NCBI GenBank assembly: GCA_963727035.1
Contig: CAVSEY010000028.1
Location: 62,001 to 126,000, forward strand
DNA: 64,000 nucleotides
Source of the DNA: Rhodoblastus sp963727035
GTDB lineage: Bacteria; Pseudomonadota; Alphaproteobacteria; Rhizobiales; Beijerinckiaceae
Direction of reading: 5' to 3'
Below are positions 26,169 through 34,713 of the stretch, one piece after another. Numbering within the stretch: the first letter of the stretch is position 1; every line of letters begins with the position of its first letter. The translations under genes and the position numbers were made by a program. The notes beneath the pieces were generated by a model. The model saw nothing but the letters and a program-made list of their open reading frames with translations. It was not told where the DNA came from and did not search any database.

Positions 26169-27413
26169 TTACGACCGGTAATCGCCGTTGATCGCGACAT
26201 ATTCCTTGGTCAGGTCGCAGGTCCAGACCGTCGCCTTGCCCTTCCCGATCCCGAGATCGGCGCGAATCACAATTCGATCCTGCTTCATCGCCGCGCCCGC
26301 CGCCGCCTCGTCGTAATCGGGATCGCGGCGGCCCTCATGGGCGACGCGGATATCGCCGAACCAGATCGACAGCAGGTCGCGTTCGGCCTTCTCGCCAGCC
26401 TTGCCAACCGCCATCACCACCCGGCCCCAATTGGCGTCCTCGCCGGCGGCGGCCGTCTTCACCAAGGGCGAATTGGCGATGGAAAAGGCTATTCTTTTGG
26501 CCGCCTTGTCGCTTTCGGCGCCGGTGACCCGAACCTCGATGAATTTGCGCGCGCCTTCGCCATCGCGCGCCACCTGCTGAGCGAGGTCGAGCAGCACGGC
26601 GTGGAGCTTTTCGGAAAAATCCGTCAGGCCTTTGCCGCCGGCCTTTTTCGCCTTTTTCTGGCCGCGCCTTTCGGCGGCGCCGGTGGCGAACAGCAGCAAG
26701 GTGTCGGAGGTCGAGGTGTCGCTGTCCACCGTCACCGCGTTGAACGTGTCCTTCACGCCCCTGGACAGCAGTTTCTGCAAGGCGTCCGCGGAGATCGCCG
26801 CGTCGGTGAAGACGTAAGCGAGCATGGTCGCCATATTCGGCGCGATCATGCCGGCCCCCTTGGCCATGCCGTTGATCGTCACCTCCACGCCGCCGATCGT
26901 CGCCTTGGCCGTCGCCACTTTGGGAAAGGTGTCGGTGGTCATGATGGCGCGGGCGGCGTCGAGCCAGCCGTCGGCGCGGGCCTGCTTCGCCAGGAGGTCG
27001 AGCGCGCCTTCGAACTTCGACGCGTCGAGCGGCTCGCCGATCACCCCGGTGCTGCTGAGGAAAATCTCGTCCTCGCCGGCGCCGACCGCCTTGGCCGCCA
27101 GCTTCGCGGTGCGCTCGGCCGCCTCGCGCCCCGCCTTGCCGGTAAAGGCGTTGGCGTTGCCGGAATTGACGACCAAAGCGCGGGCGCGGCCATGGCGCAG
27201 CTTGTCGCGGCACCAGTCCACCGGCGCCGAAGGGCATTTGGAGGTGGTGAAGACGCCCGCCACCGTCGCCGCTTCGTCGAAAACGGCCAGCATGACGTCG
27301 GTGCGGCCGGTGTAGCGGATGCCGGCGGCGCCGGCGGCGAGGCGCACGCCCTCGATCGGCGGCAATTCGGCGAGCTTTTTCGGCGCGAGAGGCGAAACTT
27401 TGGTGGCGGCCAT
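26169..27413 (-). CDS. argJ: bifunctional glutamate N-acetyltransferase/amino-acid acetyltransferase
   Basis: ArgJ recycles the acetyl group from N-acetylornithine to glutamate in arginine synthesis and may also make N-acetylglutamate from acetyl-CoA. The 414-residue proenzyme contains KGAGMIAPNMATMLA near residue 190, where cleavage before the Thr of ATML yields the two subunits and the catalytic nucleophile. It also shows GNANAFTG, SSTGVIGEPL and TVDSDTSTSDT. I chose ATG 27413 (MAATKVSPLAP); the upstream frame has no conserved content. Confidence 0.95.
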   Translation of the reverse strand: MAATKVSPLAPKKLAELPPIEGVRLAAGAAGIRYTGRTDVMLAVFDEAATVAGVFTTSKCPSAPVDWCRDKLRHGRARALVVNSGNANAFTGKAGREAAERTAKLAAKAVGAGEDEIFLSSTGVIGEPLDASKFEGALDLLAKQARADGWLDAARAIMTTDTFPKVATAKATIGGVEVTINGMAKGAGMIAPNMATMLAYVFTDAAISADALQKLLSRGVKDTFNAVTVDSDTSTSDTLLLFATGAAERRGQKKAKKAGGKGLTDFSEKLHAVLLDLAQQVARDGEGARKFIEVRVTGAESDKAAKRIAFSIANSPLVKTAAAGEDANWGRVVMAVGKAGEKAERDLLSIWFGDIRVAHEGRRDPDYDEAAAGAAMKQDRIVIRADLGIGKGKATVWTCDLTKEYVAINGDYRS

Positions 27414-27540
27414 GGGCTGGACTCTTCGATCTGGTTCGCGCCGAACAGTCATCGGCTTGGGCGCGGGCGTCAAGTCGGTTTGGCGCCGCAAGGCCGCTTC
27501 CCATGCCATCGTCGTGCGAAACGCACACGACAATGGCGCG

Positions 27541-27563
27541 AAAAACCCCGCCGAAGCGGGGCC
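27541..27563 (-). terminator. intrinsic terminator for the PpiC gene
   Basis: On the minus strand the sequence CCCCGC-TTCG-GCGGGG is followed directly by TTTTT, a textbook stem, tetraloop and U-tract. It lies 120 bases after the foldase stop and upstream of argJ, so argJ probably has its own promoter in the remaining gap. Confidence 0.85.
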
Positions 27564-27682
27564 TGTCGCGTCACCGAAGCGCCTTGGACCAATTTTCACG
27601 GATCGCAACTCATCGCGACCGGTGAACCCCTCGCATCAGCTCGGCGTCGCTCCTAACCGGCTCTCATCAATGAGAACCTCTA

Positions 27683-28552
27683 TTACTTGCTCGTCGCGTT
27701 CGGTTGCGCGGCGCCCGCGGGTTCGTCGGTGCGGGAGATCTTGGCGCCCTCGCGCAGCTTCATGATCGCCTGGCTCTGGGCGCGCTGGGCGACGAAGCGT
27801 TCGAGCTGGTCGCGGACCTGATCCAACGGCGGGAACGGTTTGGTGCGCTTCTCCAGCACCTTGATGACATGCCAGCCGAACTGGGTCTTGACCGGCTGCG
27901 AAACCTGGCCGGGCTGGAGGTTGAAGGCGACCTCGGCGAATTCCGGCACCATGCGGTCCTTGGTGAACCAGCCCAGATCGCCGCCCTTGGAGCCGGGATC
28001 CTTGGACAATTGGTCGGCGAGCTTGGCGAAATCCTCGCCGGCCGTCAGGCGCTTCTCGACATCCAGCGCCTCTTTCTCGGTCGGCACCAGAATGTGGAGG
28101 GCGTGGATTTCTTCTTCCGGCTTCTGCGCCTTGGCGGCTTCCTGATAGGTCGCCTTGATCGCCGCGTCGGTGACGCTGTCCTTGGCGATTTTGCTGAGAT
28201 AGCCTTCCATCAGCAGCTTTTCGCGATAATAGGCCATTTTCGCCTTGAAATCCGGCGTCTGGTCCATCTTGTCGGCGACCGCCTTCTCGGTGACCAGCTT
28301 GAGGTCGATGAGATAATCCAGCAGCGCCTTGCGGCGGGCGGCGTCGTTCATCTGCCGCGGCAGGGTCGAGCCAACGTCTTCCTGCGCCTGGGCAAGGTCC
28401 TTCGCCGTGACATTCTCGCCATTCACCGTCGCCAGCGCCTGGTTCGGGTCGGCGGCGGGAGTCTGGGCCAAAGCGGGGGTCAGCGCGGCGCAGAGCGAAA
28501 AGGCGAGCGTGGCGTTGCGGACGCCGGCGAGGGGGTAATGAAAACGAGCCAT
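27683..28552 (-). CDS. periplasmic PpiC-type peptidyl-prolyl isomerase
   Basis: The 289-residue protein has a signal peptide (LAFSLCAALTPALAQ), a SurA/PrsA-like helical N-terminal domain and a parvulin domain near residues 145-240. The parvulin domain includes IHALHILVPTEKEAL, KGGDLGWFTKDRMVPEFAEVAF and TQFGWHVIKV. Such proteins help fold outer-membrane or exported proteins. I chose ATG 28552; longer open sequence upstream lacks conservation. The tail is Ala/Pro-rich. Confidence 0.88.
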   Translation of the reverse strand: MARFHYPLAGVRNATLAFSLCAALTPALAQTPAADPNQALATVNGENVTAKDLAQAQEDVGSTLPRQMNDAARRKALLDYLIDLKLVTEKAVADKMDQTPDFKAKMAYYREKLLMEGYLSKIAKDSVTDAAIKATYQEAAKAQKPEEEIHALHILVPTEKEALDVEKRLTAGEDFAKLADQLSKDPGSKGGDLGWFTKDRMVPEFAEVAFNLQPGQVSQPVKTQFGWHVIKVLEKRTKPFPPLDQVRDQLERFVAQRAQSQAIMKLREGAKISRTDEPAGAAQPNATSK

Positions 28553-28737
28553 CGGGTCTTCTTGCTCCTTGGAGGCGACGCGCCTTGCTCCCTGGAGGCG
28601 ACGCGCCAAAAAGTGGTCGGCCATCGGGCGGCGGCGGCAGGCGCGCCTTTCTGCCCGAAAAAGCCGCCGGCCACAAGCGCCGCGGCATTGCCGGCGCAAA
28701 AACTCTGGTTTAGATGGGAAAGGGAAAGGTCTTCACA

Positions 28738-28974
28738 ATGTCCGAGAAGAAACCCATCAACTGGACCAATGCGCGCACCCTGGTCGCCCTGGCCATTCTC
28801 GTCGGCACGGAACTGGTCGGCGCCTCATGGGCGGCCGGATGGGCTTTGGGCGGCCTGTTCCAGCTCGGACCCGGCTACGCCCGCGCCTTCGAACTGATCT
28901 TCATCGCCATCGGCTTCGTCGGGCTCTATTTCTTCATGCGCGCCGCCGTCGCCCACGAGCCTATCCGGCGCTGA
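28738..28974 (+). CDS. small two-helix membrane protein
   Basis: A 78-residue product with helices at about 12-35 and 46-68, ending in a basic tail (HEPIRR). ATG 28738 follows AAAGGGAAAGG at good spacing; ATG 28714 is the alternative. The last helix resembles small bacterial inner-membrane proteins of unknown function. It precedes the His-rich peptide gene on the same strand by 59 bases, so they may be co-transcribed. Confidence 0.6.
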   Translation: MSEKKPINWTNARTLVALAILVGTELVGASWAAGWALGGLFQLGPGYARAFELIFIAIGFVGLYFFMRAAVAHEPIRR

Positions 28975-29033
28975 CCCGGGCTTTCGTCGTCAAAGGCTTG
29001 TCATTCCCTCGGGACATGAGGATCAGGGCCGGC

Positions 29034-29213
29034 ATGGAACAGCGCGAACACGCGCATGATGATGCGCACGACCATCGCCATGGTCCGGCCCCGGCGCCGG
29101 CGCGGCGCGCGCCGGGCTTCTCGCTGCTGCGGCTTTCCGCCCTCCAGCGCCTCGGGATTGTCGCGGTCGCGCTCGTGGCGCTGTGGAGCGGCGTGCGCTG
29201 GGCCTTGTCATGA
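29034..29213 (+). CDS. His-rich single-helix membrane peptide
   Basis: A 59-residue product starts at ATG 29034 after AGGG. The N-terminus is a His/Asp cluster (MEQREHAHDDAHDHRHG) typical of zinc or nickel binding, then a Pro/Ala linker and one hydrophobic helix (IVAVALVALWSGVRWAL). Its stop overlaps the ATG of the metal-type ABC ATPase (ATGA), so the two are translationally coupled. A role in presenting or sensing a divalent metal at the membrane is inferred. Confidence 0.6.
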   Translation: MEQREHAHDDAHDHRHGPAPAPARRAPGFSLLRLSALQRLGIVAVALVALWSGVRWALS

Positions 29214-29965
29214 CCGCTCCAAGGAACGCGCCGCTCATTCGCCTGCACGACCTGACCCTGGGCTATGACCGCCATCCGGCGGTGCATCATCTCGACGGCG
29301 AGATCGCGCCGGGCGCGCTGCTCGCCGTCTGCGGCCCCAATGGCGCCGGCAAATCGACCCTGTTCAAGGCCCTGGCCGGGACCCTCAAGCCGATGGGCGG
29401 ATCGATCGACCTCGGCGGCGCCCGCGCCCGCGACATCGGCTATCTGCCCCAGGCGGCGCAGCTCGACCTGAGCTTTCCGATCGACGTTTTCGACCTGGCC
29501 GCCATGGGCCTGTGGCGGCGCATCGGCCTGTTCGGGGGCCTGAGCCGCGCCGACGAGGAAAAAGTGCGTGACGCGCTCGCCGCCATGGGCCTCGCCGGCT
29601 TCGAGCGCCGCCCGATCGGCGCCTTGTCCGGCGGCCAGACCCAGCGCCTGCTGTTTGCGCGCCTTCTGCTGCAGGACGCTTCGGTGCTCCTGCTCGACGA
29701 GCCTTTCGCCTCGATCGACGAGCGCACCGTCGGCGATCTGCTCGACCTGATCGGGCGCTGGCGCGAAGAAGGGCGCACTGTCGTCGCCGTCCTGCACGAT
29801 TTCGACCTGATCCGCGCCCATTTTCCGCAATGCCTGCTGCTGGCGCGCGAAAAGGTCGCCTGGGGCCCGACCGGCGAGGCGCTTTCCAACGAAAATCTTG
29901 CCCGCGCCCGGCTGATGATCGAAGCTTTCGACGACCGCGCCGCAGCTTGCGACCGCGTCGCCTAA
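29210..29965 (+). CDS. ABC transporter ATPase, ZnuC/MntB metal-type
   Basis: The 251-residue ATPase has Walker A GPNGAGKST, the signature LSGGQTQRLLFARLLL, Walker B VLLLDEPFASID and a switch His (VLHDFDL). Its size and short form match ZnuC-like ATPases for zinc or manganese import. No permease or binding protein gene is next to it, so its membrane partner is elsewhere or the family guess is imperfect. It is coupled to the His-rich peptide upstream. A WD40 gene, often found with zinc genes in this order, follows after a hairpin cluster. Confidence 0.8.
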   Translation: MTAPRNAPLIRLHDLTLGYDRHPAVHHLDGEIAPGALLAVCGPNGAGKSTLFKALAGTLKPMGGSIDLGGARARDIGYLPQAAQLDLSFPIDVFDLAAMGLWRRIGLFGGLSRADEEKVRDALAAMGLAGFERRPIGALSGGQTQRLLFARLLLQDASVLLLDEPFASIDERTVGDLLDLIGRWREEGRTVVAVLHDFDLIRAHFPQCLLLAREKVAWGPTGEALSNENLARARLMIEAFDDRAAACDRVA

Positions 29966-30168
29966 GCAGGATTTCCGAAAAGTGGTCGCCGGTTTTCGGA
30001 CAAAAATCCTGCTAAATTAAAAGAGCCTAAGCAGCAATTCGTTGGCGCGCCAACAAATTGCTGCTTAGCGCATATTCCCGAAAAGTTGATAGACTTTTCG
30101 GACAAGAATATGCGTCAAAACAACGAAATAACGGAGCGCGTTCGACTTTATGATTCCCGAACGCGCTC
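29965..30168. repeat. cluster of four different hairpin elements
   Basis: Four unrelated inverted repeats fill this 200-base gap. The first, at 29965-30013, has AGCAGGATTT arms and inner CCGAAAA/TTTTCGG. The second, at 30028-30067, has TAAGCAGCAATT arms around GTTGGCGCGCCAAC. The third, at 30069-30114, has CGCATATTC arms and inner GAAAAGT/ACTTTTC. The fourth, at 30134-30168, has GAGCGCGTTCG arms. The first begins on the ATPase stop codon and may act as a terminator. The third resembles a palindrome type common between genes in Hyphomicrobiales. Confidence 0.75.
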
Positions 30169-30174
30169 TACGAG

Positions 30175-31191
30175 ATGGATGAATCGATGGGCTTGAGCTC
30201 TCTTACCGATCGCGTGATCCCGATCGAGGCCGGCGCCGAGGTTGTCGGCGCCGCCTTCCTCGGCCGCCTGCCGGCTTTCGCTCTGGCCGACGGGACCGTG
30301 CTGCTGGCGGAAATCGGCGAAGAGCGCCGGATCAAGGCCCACGAGGACGGCGCCGTTCTCGTCGCCGCCTGCGACGGCAGGACATTCTATACCGGCGGCG
30401 ACGACGGCGTCGTCGCCGCGACCGGCGCCGACGGCGCAAGCCAAACCCTCGCCCGCGAAAAGGGCTGGATCGACGCCCTGGCCTGCCGGGCGGACGGCGC
30501 GCTCGCCTGGTCGGGCGGCAAGACTGTCCGCGCCCGCGACCCCAAGGGCGAGATCAAGACCTTCGCCGCGCCGTCCACGGTGCGGGGCCTCGCTTTCTTT
30601 CCCAAGGGCTACCGCCTCGCCGTCGCCCATTACAACGGCGCAAGCCTGTGGTTCCCGAACGCCGCGGCCGAGGCGGACGCTCTCGCCTGGAAGGGCTCGC
30701 ATCTCGACGTGACGGTCTCGCCCGACGCCCGCTTCGTCGTCACCTCGATGCAGGAAAACGCCCTTCACGGCTGGCGGCTTTCCGACCGCAAGGACATGCG
30801 CATGACCGGCTATCCGGCCAAGACGCGGTCCTTCGCATGGTCGCATGACGGGGTTTGGCTCGCCACCTCCGGCGCCGACGGCTGCATCGTCTGGCCCTTT
30901 TCCGGCAAGGACGGCCCGATGGGCCAGCCGCCGCGCGAATGCGGCGTTCGTCCCGATGTCGTGACCACCGCCGTGGCCTTCCATCCCCAGGCCCTGGTCG
31001 TCGCGGTCGGCTATGATGACGGCTGGATCCTGCTGGTGCGCCTGACCGACGGCGCGGAAATCCTGGTCCGCCGCACGGAAGCGGAAGAACCGCGCGACGC
31101 CATTTCGGCGCTGGCTTTCAACGCGGACGGCAATCGGCTGGTCTTCGGCGCCAGGAGCGGACGCGCCGGGCTGCTCGACATCCCGGCTTGA
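30175..31191 (+). CDS. WD40-repeat protein
   Basis: The 338-residue protein is made of about six to seven WD40-like blades, with repeating patterns such as FAWSHDGVWLATSGADGCIVWPF and ALAFNADGNRLVFGARSGRAGLLDI. There is no signal peptide, so it is a cytoplasmic beta-propeller scaffold. In Hyphomicrobiales such proteins often neighbour zinc uptake or CobW-type genes, which fits the ATPase and His-rich peptide before it. A direct metal role is unproven. ATG 30187 is an alternative start. Confidence 0.72.
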   Translation: MDESMGLSSLTDRVIPIEAGAEVVGAAFLGRLPAFALADGTVLLAEIGEERRIKAHEDGAVLVAACDGRTFYTGGDDGVVAATGADGASQTLAREKGWIDALACRADGALAWSGGKTVRARDPKGEIKTFAAPSTVRGLAFFPKGYRLAVAHYNGASLWFPNAAAEADALAWKGSHLDVTVSPDARFVVTSMQENALHGWRLSDRKDMRMTGYPAKTRSFAWSHDGVWLATSGADGCIVWPFSGKDGPMGQPPRECGVRPDVVTTAVAFHPQALVVAVGYDDGWILLVRLTDGAEILVRRTEAEEPRDAISALAFNADGNRLVFGARSGRAGLLDIPA

Positions 31192-31231
31192 ACGAAAAAA
31201 GCGGCGCCAATTTGCGCCGAACTGCTCTACC

Positions 31232-32913
31232 ATGCTCGCGCAGCGGCGCCGCCCTGGCGCGCCGTCCTGGAATGCGTGTTCAATCGAGCGTGTCGTGATC
31301 GAAAGCGAAAATCCGCCGCAAATCCTGACCGAAGCGGTGGTCGAGCCCCCAATGGGATTGAAACCGGCCTCCGAGACGCCGGCCGACCGCGCCCAGCAGG
31401 AAGTCGAGATCAAATTCGCAACCGACGCCGCCGGCCTCGCCGCCGCGCGCGCCTCGCCGCTGCTGCGCGTCGACAAGCCGAGCGCCGCGCGCAAACTGGT
31501 CTCGATCTATTTCGACACGCCGGACTGGGCGCTGAAAAAGCGCAAGATGGCCCTGCGCGTGCGCCGCGCCGGACGCGCCGCGCCGGTCATGACCTTGAAA
31601 TGGCCATTGCCGGCGGCGGGCGGCGTTTTTGCGCGCGGCGAGGTCGAAGTCCGCGCGCCGAACATGGAGCCCGACATTACCCGGTTCGACGCCGACATGG
31701 CCGCGAGCCTGCGCGAAATCATCGGCGCGGCGCCGCTGGAGGCGAAATACGAGACCCGCGTCAGGCGGGTCACGCGGCTGATCGAGCATGGATCGGCGCG
31801 CATCGAAGCCGCGGTGGACGAGGGCGCCATCCATTCCGGCGCGCGCGAATTGCCTTTGCGCGAAGTCGAACTGGAGCTGAAATCCGGCCCCGCGCAGGAT
31901 TTTTTCGATTTCGCCGCCCTTCTCGCCGAAAGTCTCCCCCTGCGGCTCGACAATGTCAGCAAGGCGGAGCGCGCCGCGCATTTCTGCGAGGGCACCGCGC
32001 CGAGACCGGTCAGGGCCAAGGCCGCCGATCTGCCCCCCGACGCCAATCTCGACGAGGCCACGGCAAGGATCATCCTCGGGACCGTCGAGCATTTTCTGGT
32101 CAATTGGGCGTCGTTGCGCGCCGGCGACGATCCCAAATCCATCCACCAGATGCGTGTCGCCCTGCGCCGCCTGCGCGCCGCGCTCGGCATGCTGAAAAGA
32201 GCCGTTCCCTGTCTGGAGTTCGAGAGTTTTCGCGAGGAGGCCAAGGCGCTCGCCAGCGCTTTTGGTCCGGCCCGCGACAGCGACGCCTTGCGCGAATTGA
32301 TCGAGCAAGGGCCGATGGGCCATTTCGGCGAAAGAAAGGATTTCGCTCCGCTGCTCGACGCGCTCGAAACGCGCCGCGCCGCCGCCTATGCGGATTCGCG
32401 CGCCTTGATCGAAATCGGCGCGCCCGACGCTATTCGTGCTTCGTCTTTCCGCCTTCGTCGCGCGGCGCGGCTGGCGCAATGCGCTGCCTGGCCTCGATCT
32501 CGCGACCCTGACCGAACCGATCGCGGTTTTCGCGGCGCAGGCGCTGGAGCGGCTCCACAAAAGGACGCTCCAGCGCGGCAAGAAGCTTGTCACGCCTTCC
32601 CGACGCGCAGCGCCACGAGGTTCGCATCGCTCTGAAAAACCTGCGCTACGGCGGCGAATTCTTCGCCGGCTGTTTCGCCGCTCAGCGCGACCCGGCGCCT
32701 TTTCTGCGCGCGGCGGCCAATCTCCAGGGCCTGCTCGGCGCCCATAACGACGCCGCCAGCGCCGACCATTTCCTCAGCGCGTCCCACGCCGAGGAGGCCG
32801 CCCGCGCCGCCGGGATCGTCTCCGGCTGGTACGCCCGCGGCGCCGTCATCGCCGACCGGCGCCTCGAAAAGGAATGGAAGCGTTTCAAGGCCATGCGGCC
32901 GTTCTGGCGCTGA
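31232..32913 (+). pseudogene. CYTH-CHAD domain protein, two frameshifts
   Basis: The N-terminal CYTH domain (about residues 55-255) has the ExExK motif EVEIKF and alternating basic/acidic strands typical of triphosphate tunnel enzymes. A CHAD domain follows, with conserved SIHQMRVALRRLRAAL. The frame breaks near 32430 and again near 32585. The CHAD sequence continues in the two other frames as VLRLSAFVARRGWRN and then RHEVRIALKNLRYGGEFF, to TGA 32911-32913. One surplus base at each site would leave a protein of about 559 residues. CYTH-CHAD proteins bind or process polyphosphates. Start ATG 31232 or GTG 31295. Confidence 0.75.
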
Positions 32914-32991
32914 GCGGCGCCGGAGCGGGGTTTGCCGCATGAGGGGAGCCATGTTAACTGCGGCTCGTTGCCTTGAATCAGACGGGCCGCC

Positions 32992-33723
32992 ATGACCGGA
33001 ACGCCTCAACGCCGCCTCGTCGTCTTCTCGGGGAGCGGCATTTCCGCCGATTCCGGCCTCGACACCTTCCGGACTTCGGGCGGCGAAAGTCTCTGGGCGC
33101 GATATGATCCGCAAGTGGTCTGCAATTTCGATTGCTGGGAGCAAAATTTCTCCCTCGTCCACGAATTCTACTCGCGTCGGCGCGAGGAGTTGCGCCAGGC
33201 CTCGCCCAACGCCGCGCATGTTCTCGCGGTCGATTGGGAGAGCCGTTTCGGCGCCGAACTTATCACCCAGAACGTCGACGACCTGTTCGAGCGCGCCGGC
33301 GCGCGCTATGTCATGCATGTCCATGGCTTTCTCACCGCGCTGCGCTGCACGTCCTGCGGCGCGCAATGGCTGGTCGGCTACCGCCGCTTTGCGCCCGAGG
33401 CCGACGCCTGCCCGAAATGCGGGCGGTTGGAGAGCGTGAAGCCCAATGTCGTCTTTTTCAACGAGCCGGCGCCGCGCTACGGCGAAATGTGGCGCAGCCT
33501 CGAAAGCCTGACCGCAAACGACGTGCTGGCGGTCATCGGCACGTCGGGCGTCGTCGTGCCGATCGGCGAAATCGCCCGCCGCAGCCCGGCGACCACGATC
33601 TTGTCCAATCTTCAATCCGCCGAAATCCCGCGCGACGACGATTTCGACCATGTGCTGCATGGCCGCGCCGCCGAAATCGCGCCGGAGCTGGACAGGCTGG
33701 TCACGGAATTGATGGAGCGATGA
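32992..33723 (+). CDS. SIR2-family NAD-dependent protein deacylase
   Basis: The 243-residue sirtuin has the NAD motif FSGSGISADSGLDTFR, TQNVDDLFERAGA and the catalytic His in MHVHGF near residue 111. Two zinc-binding CxxC pairs (CTSC near 119, CPKC near 140), GTSGVV and a C-terminal LSNLQ segment complete it. It removes acyl groups from lysines using NAD and regulates metabolic enzymes. It stands alone. Specificity (acetyl or succinyl) cannot be settled, as the usual desuccinylase Tyr/Arg pair is not evident. Confidence 0.88.
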   Translation: MTGTPQRRLVVFSGSGISADSGLDTFRTSGGESLWARYDPQVVCNFDCWEQNFSLVHEFYSRRREELRQASPNAAHVLAVDWESRFGAELITQNVDDLFERAGARYVMHVHGFLTALRCTSCGAQWLVGYRRFAPEADACPKCGRLESVKPNVVFFNEPAPRYGEMWRSLESLTANDVLAVIGTSGVVVPIGEIARRSPATTILSNLQSAEIPRDDDFDHVLHGRAAEIAPELDRLVTELMER

Positions 33724-33743
33724 AGGCCGGTTGAATCAAGCCC

Positions 33744-34277
33744 TCAATGGACAGGCTCGGGATTGTCCTCGAGGATCAGATCGACCATCAGCTCATGGGC
33801 GATCGCTTCGAGGGACTGGCGCAGGTCTTCGAGATTCAGTGCGTCGGGCAGCGTCAGCCGCGCTTTGGCCTTGAACATGGCTTCGCCCGAGAACGACCCG
33901 CTCACACATTCGCTTTCGAGTTCGGCGATGCTGACGTTGTTGGCGGCGAGGACGTGCGATATGTCCCGGATGATGCCCGGCCTGTCGAGGCCAACCAGCT
34001 CAAGCCGCAGAGTGCGGCCGGCGACCGGCGCCGGCTCGTCGCTTTTCTCGATGATGAAGCGCAGGCCCCGGGCTTCCAGTTTGCGCAGCGATTCGACCAG
34101 CGCGTCGGCCTTTTCCGGCGCGATGGCGACCAGGAGCATGCCCGCGAACTGGCCGGCAAGGCTCGCCATGCGGGTGTCGAGCCAATTTCCGCCGCCTGCC
34201 GTGATGGTTTCGGAAACCGCGCTCACCAGGCCCGGCCGGTCGCGGCCGATGACGGTCAGAACGAGATGAATTTGCAT
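33744..34277 (-). CDS. ACT-domain protein, GcvR-like
   Basis: The 177-residue protein holds two ACT domains (about 3-80 and 92-170), with VIGRDRPGLVSAVSETI and LVGLDRPGIIRDISHVL at the start of each. GcvR-type proteins sense amino acids such as glycine and modulate the glycine cleavage system. gcvTH lies 10 kb away, so the link is only by family. AGAGGAG precedes ATG 34277. Confidence 0.78.
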   Translation of the reverse strand: MQIHLVLTVIGRDRPGLVSAVSETITAGGGNWLDTRMASLAGQFAGMLLVAIAPEKADALVESLRKLEARGLRFIIEKSDEPAPVAGRTLRLELVGLDRPGIIRDISHVLAANNVSIAELESECVSGSFSGEAMFKAKARLTLPDALNLEDLRQSLEAIAHELMVDLILEDNPEPVH

Positions 34278-34548
34278 GGGCGGGCTCCTCTGACGCTTCG
34301 ACAATGCTCGATGTCGGCATTTTGGACTTTCGACATTTTCCGGCGCGGCTTGACGTCAGCCCTTCGCGCAAGGCGCGAAAGGACGGCGGCCGAACCTCGA
34401 CTGGCGCAGCAGGCCGTGAACTGGCGATAAGGCCATGGATTTTTCCCCTTCTTGTCGGGCATTGAGCGATCCGCAACGAACTTGAGGCTCGATTATAGGC
34501 GATCGGCAGACCTGGTCCAGCAGAGGCGTTCTTGCGAAGGCGCGTCGA
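34278..34548. other. intergenic region, nothing recognised
   Basis: About 270 bases upstream of the minus-strand ACT gene and before the oxygenase-like fragment. It presumably holds the ACT gene promoter. I see no repeat, RNA or convincing small gene. Confidence 0.4.
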
Positions 34549-34713
34549 ATGACGCCCCTGACCCGCGCCCCGTTTGAATTCCTTACGATCGCCAATTTCC
34601 TGAACCCGGAAGCCTGCGCCGCGATCAACCGCGATCAACCCAAAATCGGCGAGAGCGGCAGTTTCCCGGTCGGGCGCCTGTTCGGCAAAGCCGCGGAATG
34701 GCCTTACGCCTGA
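34549..34713 (+). pseudogene. truncated N-terminus of a 2OG-Fe(II) oxygenase-like protein
   Basis: A 54-codon frame reads FEFLTIANFLNPEACAAINRD, then GSFPVGRL. This resembles the first part of 2-oxoglutarate-Fe(II) oxygenase-like proteins of about 200 residues. It then stops at TGA just inside the convergent glycosyltransferase gene. No iron-binding HxD...H is encoded. It is probably the stump of a gene cut at this junction. A chance ORF is the alternative. Confidence 0.35.

Noticed and set aside
28975..29033. Zur box before the His-rich peptide and metal ATPase
   Set aside because: No AT-rich palindrome of the alphaproteobacterial Zur type is present in the gap.
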